The notes under the pieces were generated by a model that saw only the letters and a program-made list of their open reading frames with translations, did not search any database and had not been told where the DNA came from. This document shows, piece after piece, positions 1 through 7,601 of a DNA stretch of 32,164 nucleotides. Source of the stretch: Chloroflexota bacterium (GTDB lineage Bacteria; Chloroflexota; Dehalococcoidia; Lucifugimonadales; UBA3495); contig JAPPLU010000035.1 in NCBI GenBank assembly GCA_028874075.1, positions 1-32,164 of the forward strand, given 5' to 3'. The position numbers and the translations under genes are program-made. Numbering within the stretch: the first letter of the stretch is position 1; every line of letters starts with the position of its first letter.

Positions 1-2
1 AG

Positions 3-539
3 GTGGCCGGCAGCGACGCCCGGCAACTGGTGTGGGAACTGGGCAAGGACCACGTATCCGAGGACGACGTGGTTTCCCTGGACGTGCACCACTGCTACGT
101 GCGGGCCACCGTTGGCACCGAGCGGATGCCGCCCTTCTCCATGATGGTACGGAAGCCTGAGCCGGGCAGCCTGGCGGTGGCCCACCGCATCCGCGACGGC
201 GCCTCGGCGTATCTCACGCCGGAGACGGAGATCGCCGCCCAGCAGGAGCGGGGAAGGCAGCGGGTCCAGGAGTGGCGCCGCGAGGTGGAGCGCATCCGCC
301 GGAGCCAGACCCCGCCGGACCCGAAACAGGGCGAAGCGTCCAAGAACCTGGGCCGGGACGGGCAGCGCAGCAAGCACTTCCAGCCGCCCACCGGAGGGGC
401 GCCGACGGAAGATGGCAAGTCCGAATCTGACGCCGCAACCGACGGCGGCGGCGGTGAGGTCGAAGGTGAAGACCTCAGCGACTACCGCCAGTTGCTCATT
501 GAGCGCCAGCAGGCGGGTAACGCGGAGGACGGCCCATGA
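3..539 (+). CDS. C-terminal part of a probable type IV coupling protein (VirD4/TraG-like), 5' partial
   Basis: The frame is open to the left edge. The GTG at position 3 is probably internal, and the gene should begin outside the window. The visible 178 residues hold a beta-rich stretch (LDVHHCYVR then PPFSMMV) followed by a polar, Arg/Glu-rich helical tail (ETEIAAQQERGRQRVQEW) that fades into a low-complexity Gly/Glu/Asp end. In conjugative elements of Gram-positive and Chloroflexota type, this tail is what follows the ATPase of the coupling protein that delivers DNA to the transfer channel. The Walker motifs would lie upstream and cannot be seen, so the call rests on the tail and on the next gene. 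The stop overlaps the start of the replication-relaxation gene by four bases (ATGA), showing translational coupling. Confidence 0.5.
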   Translation: MAGSDARQLVWELGKDHVSEDDVVSLDVHHCYVRATVGTERMPPFSMMVRKPEPGSLAVAHRIRDGASAYLTPETEIAAQQERGRQRVQEWRREVERIRRSQTPPDPKQGEASKNLGRDGQRSKHFQPPTGGAPTEDGKSESDAATDGGGGEVEGEDLSDYRQLLIERQQAGNAEDGP

Positions 540-2173
540 ACGCCGCCCGCTGCGAGGCCGACGCCCTGCGGCGCCTGGCCGATATGCCCTTCCTGGATCG
601 GCTGGAACTGGCCGCCCTCACCGGCTGGTCCCGGGGCGCGGTGTACGACTCAGTTGCAAAACTGGAAGAACGGGGGATGGTGGAAGCCGTCCCCCACGCT
701 TCGCCCCTGGTTGCCCCCACCCGCCGCCACGCCCTCACCGCCGCCGGGGTGGAACGGCTGGCGGAACTGGACGGCCAATCCCTTGAGGAGACGCTTTTCC
801 TGCTACCTGTCTCGCGGCAGTGGCGGCGGGGGCTGCTGGAGCGCCTGGACGCCGTGGCCGTCATCTACCGCCTGGCCTCGGCAGTCAACCAGGTCTATCA
901 CCCCCTGGTCTTCCGCTGGTATCGGGCCATGCCTTTGGACACCGCCCTGGTCCTGCCCGACGGCAGGAGCGTGGCGGTGGTACGCCAGGGGAACTCCAGC
1001 GACCGTACCGCCTTCGCCAAGCGGCTGTGGCGGTTGGGCCAGTTACCGCCGACCAGCGCCGTGCTGATGCTGCTGCCCGACGAGGTGCGGCTGCGTCAGG
1101 CCCGAAGGTTGGCGGCGGCATTGCCCGGCCCGGTGTTCCTGGCCCTGGGGGGCGCCGCAGCTTGCGCCGGGGCCGGTGCCGCCATCTGGCGCACTCCCTC
1201 CGGCCCCGCACCGTTGGATTTGCAAACGGCGTTGGCCCACACCGGGCCGCCCCGGTCCTGGCCCCTGCGGAGGCCGCCCCAGCGGGCCGGGTTGCCCGAC
1301 GTTCTCGACGCCGACGCCGACTGCCTGCTGCCCTCATTGCTCAAGCCGGTGGAGAAACGGGCCGTCGACCTGCTGGCCGACTGGCCCTGGCTGTCGCCCC
1401 CACATTTGGGCGCGTTGCTGGGGGTGAAGCGCTCCCGCCTGTCCCAGGTGACGCGGCGGTTGGCGGAGTTGGGCCTGCTGGTTGACGTTGCCGTGGACGG
1501 CGACCGCCGCCTGGCCCTATCCGATAGGGGGCTGGTGATGCTGGCCCGCCGGGACCGGACCTCCGTGGGTGACGCACGGAAGCGATGGAGTGCCCGGCCC
1601 CTGGATCCCGACGCCCCCCTAGACTGGCGCAACGTGGCCGGAACCCGGACCCGCCAGTTGCTGCGCAACGTCGAGCACACCGCCGCCGTCCACGGTTTCG
1701 TCGCCGCCCTGTGCCGCCAGGGCCGTTCCCGCTCGCGGGAGATCGTCCAACTGGACCCGCCTCGCCGGGCGTCCCGCTACTTCCGGCACGATGGCAAACT
1801 CCGCTCGGTGCATCCCGACGCCTTCGGGATTGTCCGCCGAGGCGAAAGCGTATGGCCCTTCTTCCTGGAGTGGGAGCGCCGGGCCGTGCGGCCGGCGACC
1901 ATGGCCGCCCGCGTCGCTCCCTATCTGCGCTACTACGCCAGCCCCAGGCCCACCGACGACCACGGCAATCAGCCCATGGTCCTGGTGGTCTTCGACGACG
2001 ACATCGCCCTGACCCACTTCCTGGAAGTCGCGGCCCGGGAGATGGAACGCGCCCGCGTGCGGGTGCCCCTGCTGGCCTCCCACCGGGAGCTGGTGGAGCG
2101 CGCCGGTCCGCTGGGACGGGCCTGGATTGCCCGCAGCGGCGACCCGCCGGATTACGCCTTCCAACCCCGCTGA
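536..2173 (+). CDS. Replication-relaxation family protein (Replic_Relax-like)
   Basis: A 545-residue protein with two winged-helix units. The first is near residues 15-80 (LAALTGWSRGAVYDSVAKL) and the second near 275-345 (LGALLGVKRSRLSQVTRRL). A C-terminal alpha/beta domain follows at about 380-500, with HPDAFG, FFLEWERR and LVVFDDD. The spacing of the PDA, E-x-E and later basic/Tyr residues resembles the PD-(D/E)XK-like fold seen in this family, but I cannot confirm catalysis. Family members lie in plasmids and conjugative elements next to coupling proteins and are thought to initiate DNA processing for replication or transfer. The ATG overlaps the preceding stop (ATGA). The gene marks the left part of the window as a mobile element. 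The family call is fairly secure; the exact activity is inferred. Confidence 0.7.
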   Translation: MNAARCEADALRRLADMPFLDRLELAALTGWSRGAVYDSVAKLEERGMVEAVPHASPLVAPTRRHALTAAGVERLAELDGQSLEETLFLLPVSRQWRRGLLERLDAVAVIYRLASAVNQVYHPLVFRWYRAMPLDTALVLPDGRSVAVVRQGNSSDRTAFAKRLWRLGQLPPTSAVLMLLPDEVRLRQARRLAAALPGPVFLALGGAAACAGAGAAIWRTPSGPAPLDLQTALAHTGPPRSWPLRRPPQRAGLPDVLDADADCLLPSLLKPVEKRAVDLLADWPWLSPPHLGALLGVKRSRLSQVTRRLAELGLLVDVAVDGDRRLALSDRGLVMLARRDRTSVGDARKRWSARPLDPDAPLDWRNVAGTRTRQLLRNVEHTAAVHGFVAALCRQGRSRSREIVQLDPPRRASRYFRHDGKLRSVHPDAFGIVRRGESVWPFFLEWERRAVRPATMAARVAPYLRYYASPRPTDDHGNQPMVLVVFDDDIALTHFLEVAAREMERARVRVPLLASHRELVERAGPLGRAWIARSGDPPDYAFQPR

Positions 2174-2367
2174 AACCAAAGCCTGTTTTCCAGAGGAAGA
2201 TGCCGAGGGTCGGGTGTAGAATGAGGAACGGACATAGCAGCTAGATCACGGGTTAGGCAACGGCCATCGAGCACGAACCTACGACGTCTTGTGGCGAATT
2301 TGCCTGCCCGCATAATCGCGGACTTGGAACAACAGGCCGCTTGGTACGGCTTTTATCGGAGTAGCAG

Positions 2368-3795
2368 ATGGAAACCAACAGGAGCATTCAGCTCGCCTCA
2401 AGCAATCAGATTGCCCCCGCAGTTGAGACGTTTGGAGCCGAACTCGAAACGTTCTTGGACATCGTAGGGTTGCCCAAGGATGCCATTCTAGTGCCTTACG
2501 AGCGTCGGCGGCCCGTTTTTCAGAATCTGCCGACCGTTCTGGAATCACTGACGGATGAGCAAAAATCAGCGGCAGTCTACGTTTCCAAGTTTGTTGCCGC
2601 GTGCGCCGTCGGACTCTTTGATGCAGGGTTGAACTATCTTTGGAACGAAACGATTAGGAACCTGCGAGATAAGGTAGCCAGGTTTGACCTGTCCTATTTC
2701 TTTGACAGTGTAGTCAGCGACGCGAGCCGAAGGTCGAAACTCAGAACCGAAGGGGACCTGGAAAAACTTGACGACTGGGAACTCATACGCGGTTGCCACA
2801 CCACTGGAATAATCTCGGAGAATGGTTACCGGCATCTGGACTACATCCGGAATATGCGCAACCACGCCAGCGCGGCGCATCCAAATCAGAATGAAATCAC
2901 CGGGTTGCAGATCAGTAGCTGGTTGGAAACGTGCATCGTGGAGGTGTTGGCGAGAGAACCGGAGGGGCCTGTCATTGAAGTACGGAAACTGCTCCATAGC
3001 CTCCGTACAGAGCAACTTTCCGAAGCCGACGTACCGCAGATAGAGGCGGCATTGCCTTCTCTGCCGGAAGACCTCTCCACATCCTTGCTCCGAGCATTGA
3101 TCGGGATGTACACCGACAAGGATATTGACGCCCAGGTAAGGGACAACATCAAGCTCGTTGCCAAGACGGTCTGGGAGGTAGCTTCCGTTGAAGCGCGCCG
3201 ACAGGCAGGAGTGCAGCAGGCAACACTTGCCGCCAACGGCGAAGTCACCAGGTCGAATTTGGCCCGGGAGTTTATTGAGATAGTTGACGGGCTGGAATTC
3301 CTACCTGATTCAACGTTGGCGGCAGAGATCGCCACGGCCTTGGACAACCTGGAGACTGCGCACAACGGATGGCACAACTTTTACGCCGAACCGGCTCCAG
3401 CTAGGATGTTGCAACGTCTCATACCGGGGAACGGCGATGTCCCTAGAGCCGTATTGGCGAAATACGTGAAGACACTGACGCTGTGTAGTATTGGCAATGG
3501 GTATGGTGTCTCCTGGGCAGCGGCTGGGTATTACCAAGACCTTATGTCGCGATTTTCAGACAACCAAATCCTCGCCTTTATCAATCTTGTCCGGGACCCA
3601 GAGGTCGCTTCCCGGTTGCAGTTCCCGGACTGCGCAAGCAGGTATCAGGCCTTGGCTAACCAATTGAACGAACGGGCAGTCCGGCCGAGGCTGAAGGAAG
3701 TTCTCACCTTCATTGAAGGGTTCAACCGGAACCAACTACAAAGGATAGCGTCGAGTGGTGACTTCAACCGACTGAGGCAAACACTACAAACCTGA
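2368..3795 (+). CDS. HEPN-like protein of unknown function, paired with an AlbA/Schlafen regulator
   Basis: A 475-residue, mostly helical protein. At residues 161-166 it carries R-N-M-R-N-H, which fits the HEPN ribonuclease signature R-x(4-6)-H with a polar residue after the Arg. The surrounding text (HLDYIRNMRNHASAAHPN) resembles the active-site helix of HEPN and abortive-infection proteins. An earlier helix (AAVYVSKFVAACAVGLFDAGLNYLW) fits the first HEPN helix. Residues from about 200 onward are a long helical region I do not recognise. An in-frame TAG two codons upstream fixes the ATG, and GGAG at 2358-2361 supplies a ribosome site. The next gene starts one base after the stop, so the two are co-translated. 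Base composition is visibly lower in GC than the flanking element genes, which suggests a separately acquired cargo module. A role in RNA cleavage or phage defence is inference only. Confidence 0.6.
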   Translation: METNRSIQLASSNQIAPAVETFGAELETFLDIVGLPKDAILVPYERRRPVFQNLPTVLESLTDEQKSAAVYVSKFVAACAVGLFDAGLNYLWNETIRNLRDKVARFDLSYFFDSVVSDASRRSKLRTEGDLEKLDDWELIRGCHTTGIISENGYRHLDYIRNMRNHASAAHPNQNEITGLQISSWLETCIVEVLAREPEGPVIEVRKLLHSLRTEQLSEADVPQIEAALPSLPEDLSTSLLRALIGMYTDKDIDAQVRDNIKLVAKTVWEVASVEARRQAGVQQATLAANGEVTRSNLAREFIEIVDGLEFLPDSTLAAEIATALDNLETAHNGWHNFYAEPAPARMLQRLIPGNGDVPRAVLAKYVKTLTLCSIGNGYGVSWAAAGYYQDLMSRFSDNQILAFINLVRDPEVASRLQFPDCASRYQALANQLNERAVRPRLKEVLTFIEGFNRNQLQRIASSGDFNRLRQTLQT

Positions 3796-3796
3796 A

Positions 3797-5191
3797 ATGA
3801 GCAACTGCACTGTCTCCGACCTAATAGCCCTGGGCGAGGGTTTCACCACCGAGTTCAAGCGGTCTCTGCCCTCTGACCTCGGCAGGGAGATCTGCGCCTT
3901 CGCCAACGCCACCGGCGGCGTGATCCTCATCGGGGTTGACGACGCCGGAACCATCACGGGCGTTCCAGACCATAACCGGCTGAAGTCCCAGGTGCAGAGC
4001 GTCGCCCGCTCGGCGGACCCTCCCGTGGCCGTGGAAGTGGAAAGCGAAGGGGAGGTGTTGAGGGTTACGGTCCCGGAGCAGCACGGCAAGCCCTACTCCT
4101 TCGGGGGTCGTTTCTTCATCCGGGAGGGAGCGACCTGTCAGCAGTTGTCCCGCGACGAAATTAGGGAGTTCTTCTTCCAGGAAGGTCTCATCCGGCTGGA
4201 CGAAACTCCCTGCAACGTCTTCGATCCGACCGTGGAAATCACTCCCGTCCGCTGGGCCGAGTTCGCGGAGCAGGCTGGCATTGACCCCGGACTGAACCCG
4301 TTGACGGTGCTGGAGAACCTGCACCTGGTCAAAGACGCCAGGATGACCCACGCGGGGGCCTGGCTGCTGGCCGACGACATCACCCGTTTCACCCTCCAGG
4401 CCGGCGTCACCTGCGCCGTCTTCCGGGGCAACTCCAAGACCCACATCCTGGACCGCAAGGAGTTTCACGGAAACCTCTACGCCATCTACCAGGAGGTGAT
4501 GGCCTACTTCCAGGCCAAGCTGAACTCCGCCCTCATTCCCAACGCCCAGGGACGCGAGGAGCGGCTGGAATTGCCCGAGAGCGCCCTGCGGGAGGCATTG
4601 GTCAACGCCATCGCCCACCGCGATTACCGCAGCACCGCCAACGTCCAGGTGTACATTTTCCAGGATCGGGTAGAGATTGTTACACCGGGAGGGCTTCCCG
4701 CCGGTATGAGGGAGGAAGATTTGGGCAGCAGGAGCGTCCCCCGCAATCCCCTGCTGTTCAGTATGCTATACCGGATGAGGTTGGTGGAGCAGATCGGCAG
4801 CGGCATACGGCGGATTCACGACGCCTGCCGGGAACACGGCGTCGCTGAACCGGCTATCGACGTCTCCCCCGACTGGGTGACGGTAACGTTCCCCCGTCCG
4901 GTGGAAGCTGCCACCCCCCATGTTACCCCCCATGAGACCCCTCATGTTACCCCCCATGTGCGACGGCTCATCGTTGTCTTCCAGGGGGAGATGAGCCGCG
5001 TAGAGATTATGCAAGCTCTAGGGTTGAAGGACCGCCAGCACTTCGCGAGGACCTACCTGCAACCCGGTCTGGACGCGGGCCTGGTGGAGATGACCCGGCC
5101 GGACCGACCCAGGAGCAGGACGCAGGGATACCGGCTGACCGCCCTGGGCCGGCAGGTGCGGGACTCCTTGCCCAAAAACGGAGACCCCTGA
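3797..5191 (+). CDS. AlbA_2 (Schlafen-type) / GHKL-ATPase-like putative transcriptional regulator
   Basis: A 464-residue protein with three parts. Residues 1-120 form an AlbA_2/Schlafen-type domain (TEFKRSL, EICAFANATGGVILIGVDD, then GGRFFIREGATCQQ). About 255-375 form a GHKL-like ATP-binding module (ALREALVNAIAHRDY with the Glu/Asn box, IVTPGGLP, RNPLLFSMLYRM, VEQIGSGIRRI). A winged helix fills the end (about 400-464). Between the last two is a Thr-Pro-His-Val/Glu repeat (TPHVTPHETPHVTPHV, near residues 376-391), a linker known from this family. Relatives are annotated as RecG-like or ATP-binding putative transcriptional regulators and are common in mobile DNA and near defence genes. The gene starts one base after the HEPN-like gene, so the two probably act together. 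Substrate and regulated promoter are unknown. Confidence 0.8.
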   Translation: MSNCTVSDLIALGEGFTTEFKRSLPSDLGREICAFANATGGVILIGVDDAGTITGVPDHNRLKSQVQSVARSADPPVAVEVESEGEVLRVTVPEQHGKPYSFGGRFFIREGATCQQLSRDEIREFFFQEGLIRLDETPCNVFDPTVEITPVRWAEFAEQAGIDPGLNPLTVLENLHLVKDARMTHAGAWLLADDITRFTLQAGVTCAVFRGNSKTHILDRKEFHGNLYAIYQEVMAYFQAKLNSALIPNAQGREERLELPESALREALVNAIAHRDYRSTANVQVYIFQDRVEIVTPGGLPAGMREEDLGSRSVPRNPLLFSMLYRMRLVEQIGSGIRRIHDACREHGVAEPAIDVSPDWVTVTFPRPVEAATPHVTPHETPHVTPHVRRLIVVFQGEMSRVEIMQALGLKDRQHFARTYLQPGLDAGLVEMTRPDRPRSRTQGYRLTALGRQVRDSLPKNGDP

Positions 5192-5332
5192 TTCAGTCGC
5201 GACATCATAATCCGGCTACGTACAAGTAAGATGGTCAACATGACAGCCAAGCCCGGAAGGAATGACCCGCCCGACTTCGACTGTATTGAGACCGGGGGAT
5301 TTGCGTCAGTTACTCAGCGAGTCAATGCCGCC

Positions 5333-5593
5333 CTATGGCTCCCCCGCCTCCGGCAGCAGCAGATGGAGCAGCCCCATTCCGGCGGCCAGGGCGAATAGGG
5401 AAACCAGGTGGCCGGAGCCCGGGGCGGCCCCGGCCTTCCAGCGGAACACCGTGCGGGCGTTGACCTTCAGCAGCCGGGCCAGGCTCCGCCAGCTCAACCC
5501 GGCAGCCTGCCGGAAGGCGTCCAGCCGGTCCGGGAAGTCCGGCGGGAACTCCTCCGGCTCGATGTGATAGACCCACTGCTGGCGGCGGCCCAC
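5333..5593 (-). CDS. Small HTH protein, array member 4 (last gene of the leftward operon)
   Basis: An 86-residue protein with a GTG start preceded by GGGAG. It contains an XRE-like helix-turn-helix at about residues 17-60: DFPDRL, then AGLSW, ARLLKV, and R-x4-W-K-x-G. The same skeleton occurs in the three genes upstream, so this is a diverged paralogue. It ends in a hydrophobic stretch (MGLLHLLLPE) where the others have PGG plus a short hydrophobic tail. It follows the previous stop by 7 bases. A small DNA-binding regulator is likely, but no target is known. Confidence 0.7.
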   Translation of the reverse strand: MGRRQQWVYHIEPEEFPPDFPDRLDAFRQAAGLSWRSLARLLKVNARTVFRWKAGAAPGSGHLVSLFALAAGMGLLHLLLPEAGEP

Positions 5594-5600
5594 TGGACTG

Positions 5601-5882
5601 CTACTCCCGGACCGGCCAGGGCTGGGTAGCGTCCAGCAGCAGCACGGCGATGCCGCCGGGCACGGCGCAGGCGAACTCCACGATGGCCCTCAGCTCTTCC
5701 TCGCTGGGAGGCCGCCCGATGCGCCACAGGCGGCCCAAGCGGGCGGGCAGCCCGGAGGACAGCGCAACCTCTTCCAGAGAAACGCCGGAACGGTCCTCCA
5801 GCCGGCCCAGCCGCACCGGAAAGTCCTGGGGCAGGGACGGCGCGGGAAACCGTAAGCACCGGTCCCATTCCGCGCCCTTCAT
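5601..5882 (-). CDS. Small HTH protein, array member 3
   Basis: I chose the ATG at 5882 (93 residues), just after the preceding stop at 5887-5889. A GTG at 5918 would give 105 residues with a 32-base overlap, and both are possible because neither has a strong ribosome site. The core reads DFPVRL, SGVSL, a weak LSSGLPAR recognition region, LWRIG, then VPGGIAVLL. It aligns end to end with its neighbours but has Leu for the Trp in G-x2-W and Ser-Ser-Gly in place of the LLGV turn, so it is the most diverged helix-turn-helix of the set and may bind DNA poorly or act by mixing with its paralogues. Confidence 0.65.
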   Translation of the reverse strand: MKGAEWDRCLRFPAPSLPQDFPVRLGRLEDRSGVSLEEVALSSGLPARLGRLWRIGRPPSEEELRAIVEFACAVPGGIAVLLLDATQPWPVRE

Positions 5883-5886
5883 ACCG

Positions 5887-6204
5887 TCACTCAAGGCCAT
5901 CACCGTCGGCGTCGTCACCGATGGCCCATAGAGTCAAGGCCCCGGCGTCGCCCTGGCACAGCACCTCGATGCCGCCGGGGATGCTGCGGGCCAGCTCGGT
6001 GATGGCCAGGAAGTTGGCCCCGGAGGGCCGGCGCTCGCCCCTCCGCCACAGCAGGATGGCCCGGTCGGTGACGCCCAGCAGGTCCGCCATCTCCAGCCAC
6101 TTCACTCCGGCCAGCACCTTCAGGCCCTCCAGCCGCCGCCCGAAGTCCTCGGGCCAGGGCGTCGGGTGAAAGTCGGTCAAGGGGTTCCGCTCGGCCAATG
6201 TCAT
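5887..6204 (-). CDS. Small HTH protein, array member 2
   Basis: A 105-residue protein. Its ATG has the best ribosome site of the operon, GAGGAGGT seven bases upstream. The helix-turn-helix core is DFGRRL, AGVKW, ADLLGV, then R-x4-WRRG, followed by ARSIPGGIEVL and an acidic C-terminal tail (GDDADGDGLE). It lies 16 bases after the previous stop. Its strong ribosome site suggests it is the most highly translated of the paralogues. It is probably a DNA-binding regulator of the mobile element; the operator is unknown. Confidence 0.75.
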   Translation of the reverse strand: MTLAERNPLTDFHPTPWPEDFGRRLEGLKVLAGVKWLEMADLLGVTDRAILLWRRGERRPSGANFLAITELARSIPGGIEVLCQGDAGALTLWAIGDDADGDGLE

Positions 6205-6220
6205 GCAGTTACCTCCTCAG

Positions 6221-6505
6221 TCAGTAAATTACTTCCACGTCTTCGTCGATCAGCAGGGCCAGGCCGCCCGGCACTCGGACCGCCAGCCTTGCCAGGGACA
6301 GCATGGCCCCGGCGTTGGGTTCGCCGTCCTCATTGCGCCAGCGCAAGAGCTGGCGGGGGTCCACCCCCAGGGCGTCGGCCATCCCCTCCCAGGTCAGGCC
6401 GGTCAGTTCCTTGAGCGCCGCCAGCTTCCGGGGGAAGTCCTCGGGCATCAGGGCGACGCCCGGCGGGAACCGCCGGTGGCCGGAGGGGTCGCGCTCCCTA
6501 TTCAC
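6221..6505 (-). CDS. Small HTH protein, array member 1
   Basis: A 94-residue protein starting at a GTG that overlaps the end of the XRE gene upstream by 8 bases (GTGAATAG). The core reads DFPRKL, TGLTW, ADALGV, then LLRWR, ending in VPGGLALLIDEDVEVIY. It shares the spacing of the other three array members (basic/Leu motif, G-x2-W, A-x2-LGV, WR, PGG). A later ATG at 6448 would still keep the whole helix-turn-helix. Role in gene control is inferred from fold and neighbourhood. Confidence 0.7.
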   Translation of the reverse strand: MNRERDPSGHRRFPPGVALMPEDFPRKLAALKELTGLTWEGMADALGVDPRQLLRWRNEDGEPNAGAMLSLARLAVRVPGGLALLIDEDVEVIY

Positions 6506-6740
6506 CGTTCTCCTCCATGACGAACAGGTCCTCGAAGCGGGTGACCTGCAACACCTCCATCAGGCGGCGGCGGGTCTCACCCGAGGCGCAGCGCCGGCCG
6601 TGGAACAGGTCGGAGACGAAGCTCCGGGACCGCCCGATGCGCCGGGCCAACTCGTTCTGGCTCATGTTGAGCACGTGGAGCCGTTCCCACGCCTTGTCCG
6701 GGTCCAGCCGGGCGCGGAACGGGGGCTTCTTTCGCTTCAC
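6498..6740 (-). CDS. XRE-family transcriptional regulator (Cro/CI-like)
   Basis: An 80-residue protein with a classical Cro/CI helix-turn-helix: MSQNELARRIGRSRSFVSDL then the G-R-R turn and a third helix ending LQVTRFEDLF. It is more orthodox than the four genes downstream and shares no PGG tail with them, so I regard it as a separate family in the same operon. The GTG start overlaps the stop of the 59-residue gene upstream (GTGA). It sits in the divergent control region of the mobile element, facing a second XRE gene and an ImmA-like gene, the layout of a prophage or ICE switch. Confidence 0.75.
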   Translation of the reverse strand: MKRKKPPFRARLDPDKAWERLHVLNMSQNELARRIGRSRSFVSDLFHGRRCASGETRRRLMEVLQVTRFEDLFVMEENGE

Positions 6741-6916
6741 GCCGCGTCCTCCCTCGGGGCGTTGCCATCCTTGACGGATGAAGTTGCCCCGTTGCCTGGG
6801 CTGGGATACAGCTCCGGGTGGGCCAAGTAGTGGCGGGCGATGATGCGGGCTAGGATGCGCAACCCGTCCATGCGCTGGCGCTCCTGGTCCTCGGTGAGTC
6901 TGCGTTTCTTGTTCAA
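6737..6916 (-). CDS. Small basic protein of 59 residues, first gene of the leftward operon
   Basis: This frame starts at TTG (6914-6916) and its stop overlaps the GTG of the XRE gene by four bases (GTGA). The product begins NKKRRLTEDQERQRMDGLRI and continues with a short amphipathic helix (ILARIIARHYLAHPEL) and a polar tail. The coupling to the next gene and the sensible charged-helical composition argue that it is real. The weak ribosome site (GAGAAG) and TTG start argue for caution. I recognise no family. It could be a small partner or anti-repressor of the downstream HTH proteins. Confidence 0.45.
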   Translation of the reverse strand: MNKKRRLTEDQERQRMDGLRILARIIARHYLAHPELYPSPGNGATSSVKDGNAPREDAA

Positions 6917-7166
6917 AGGGTTCTTCTCTCTATCGGGGCCGGCCTGACTTCCGGGGGTAGCCTGGAAGGGGCCAGTGGGTTATACTCTGCTTGGTTTTAG
7001 AAATTTCGTTCTGTATGTATGAGTGTATCAACGGTTCACCGATAGGAACAATGGCCAAGTCGTCTTTCAGCCGCCCTTTTGACAAAGTGTTTACTCTGGT
7101 GTAACAATCAATCCGCAAGATGACAACGCCTGTTCGGGCGACGACACCGACGACGGGGTAGCAAGC
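6917..7166 (+). promoter_or_regulatory. Divergent control region between the two regulatory operons
   Basis: This 250-base spacer separates the leftward HTH operon from the rightward XRE/ImmA-like operon and is AT-richer than its surroundings. Rightward, TTGACA at 7079-7084 stands 17-18 bases before TAACAAT (7102-7108), with a TG just ahead that makes an extended -10. An imperfect dyad, TGTTTAC at 7088-7094 and GTAACA at 7101-7106, overlaps this promoter and could be an operator. Leftward, TATAAC on the minus strand (6984 to 6979) could be a -10, but I see no good -35 for it. Confidence 0.5.
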
Positions 7167-7601
7167 ATGGACGAATACGACGACAACCTGGAACCGGGGG
7201 ACCCGGCTGAAAGCGCCGAGGACTACGAGGACATCGGCGCCCTGCTCAAGCGGCTGCGGGGCCGGGTGAGCCTGCGGGAGGTGAGCCGGCGCACCGGGGT
7301 GTCCGCCTCCTACCTGTCCCTGATCGAGCGGGGGGAGAAGCACCCCGGCGGCAATGTGGTCCGCAAGCTGGCCGAACTGTACAACGTGGACGCCCAGCAG
7401 TTGCTAAGGCGGGCCGGCCACGGGCCGCAGCCCGACCCCTACGGCGACGAGGCGATGGACGTGGAGCGAGCCTACCGCTTCGTGCTGGACGACCCGGCCT
7501 TCCGGGTGGGCACCCGGCCCGACGGCCCCATGACGGTAAACGCCAAGCGGTTCATCGTGGAGATGTACGAGAAGTTCACCGGCAAGAGGCTCTTGGAATG
7601 A
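7167..7601 (+). CDS. XRE-family repressor-like protein, partner of the ImmA-like protein
   Basis: A 144-residue protein with an acidic N-terminus (DEYDDNLEPGD). A helix-turn-helix follows at about residues 27-82 (LLKRLRGRVSLREVSRRTG, VSASYLSLIERG), with a Cro/CI-style third helix and LAELYNVDAQQLLRRAG. The C-terminal half (FVLDDPAFRVGT, then FIVEMYEKFTGK) is the type of tail found on repressors cleaved or controlled by ImmA/IrrE proteases. The next gene overlaps it by four bases (ATGA), the usual ImmR-ImmA arrangement. It most likely represses the element's excision and transfer genes. It is driven by the TTGACA promoter at 7079. Confidence 0.8.
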   Translation: MDEYDDNLEPGDPAESAEDYEDIGALLKRLRGRVSLREVSRRTGVSASYLSLIERGEKHPGGNVVRKLAELYNVDAQQLLRRAGHGPQPDPYGDEAMDVERAYRFVLDDPAFRVGTRPDGPMTVNAKRFIVEMYEKFTGKRLLE

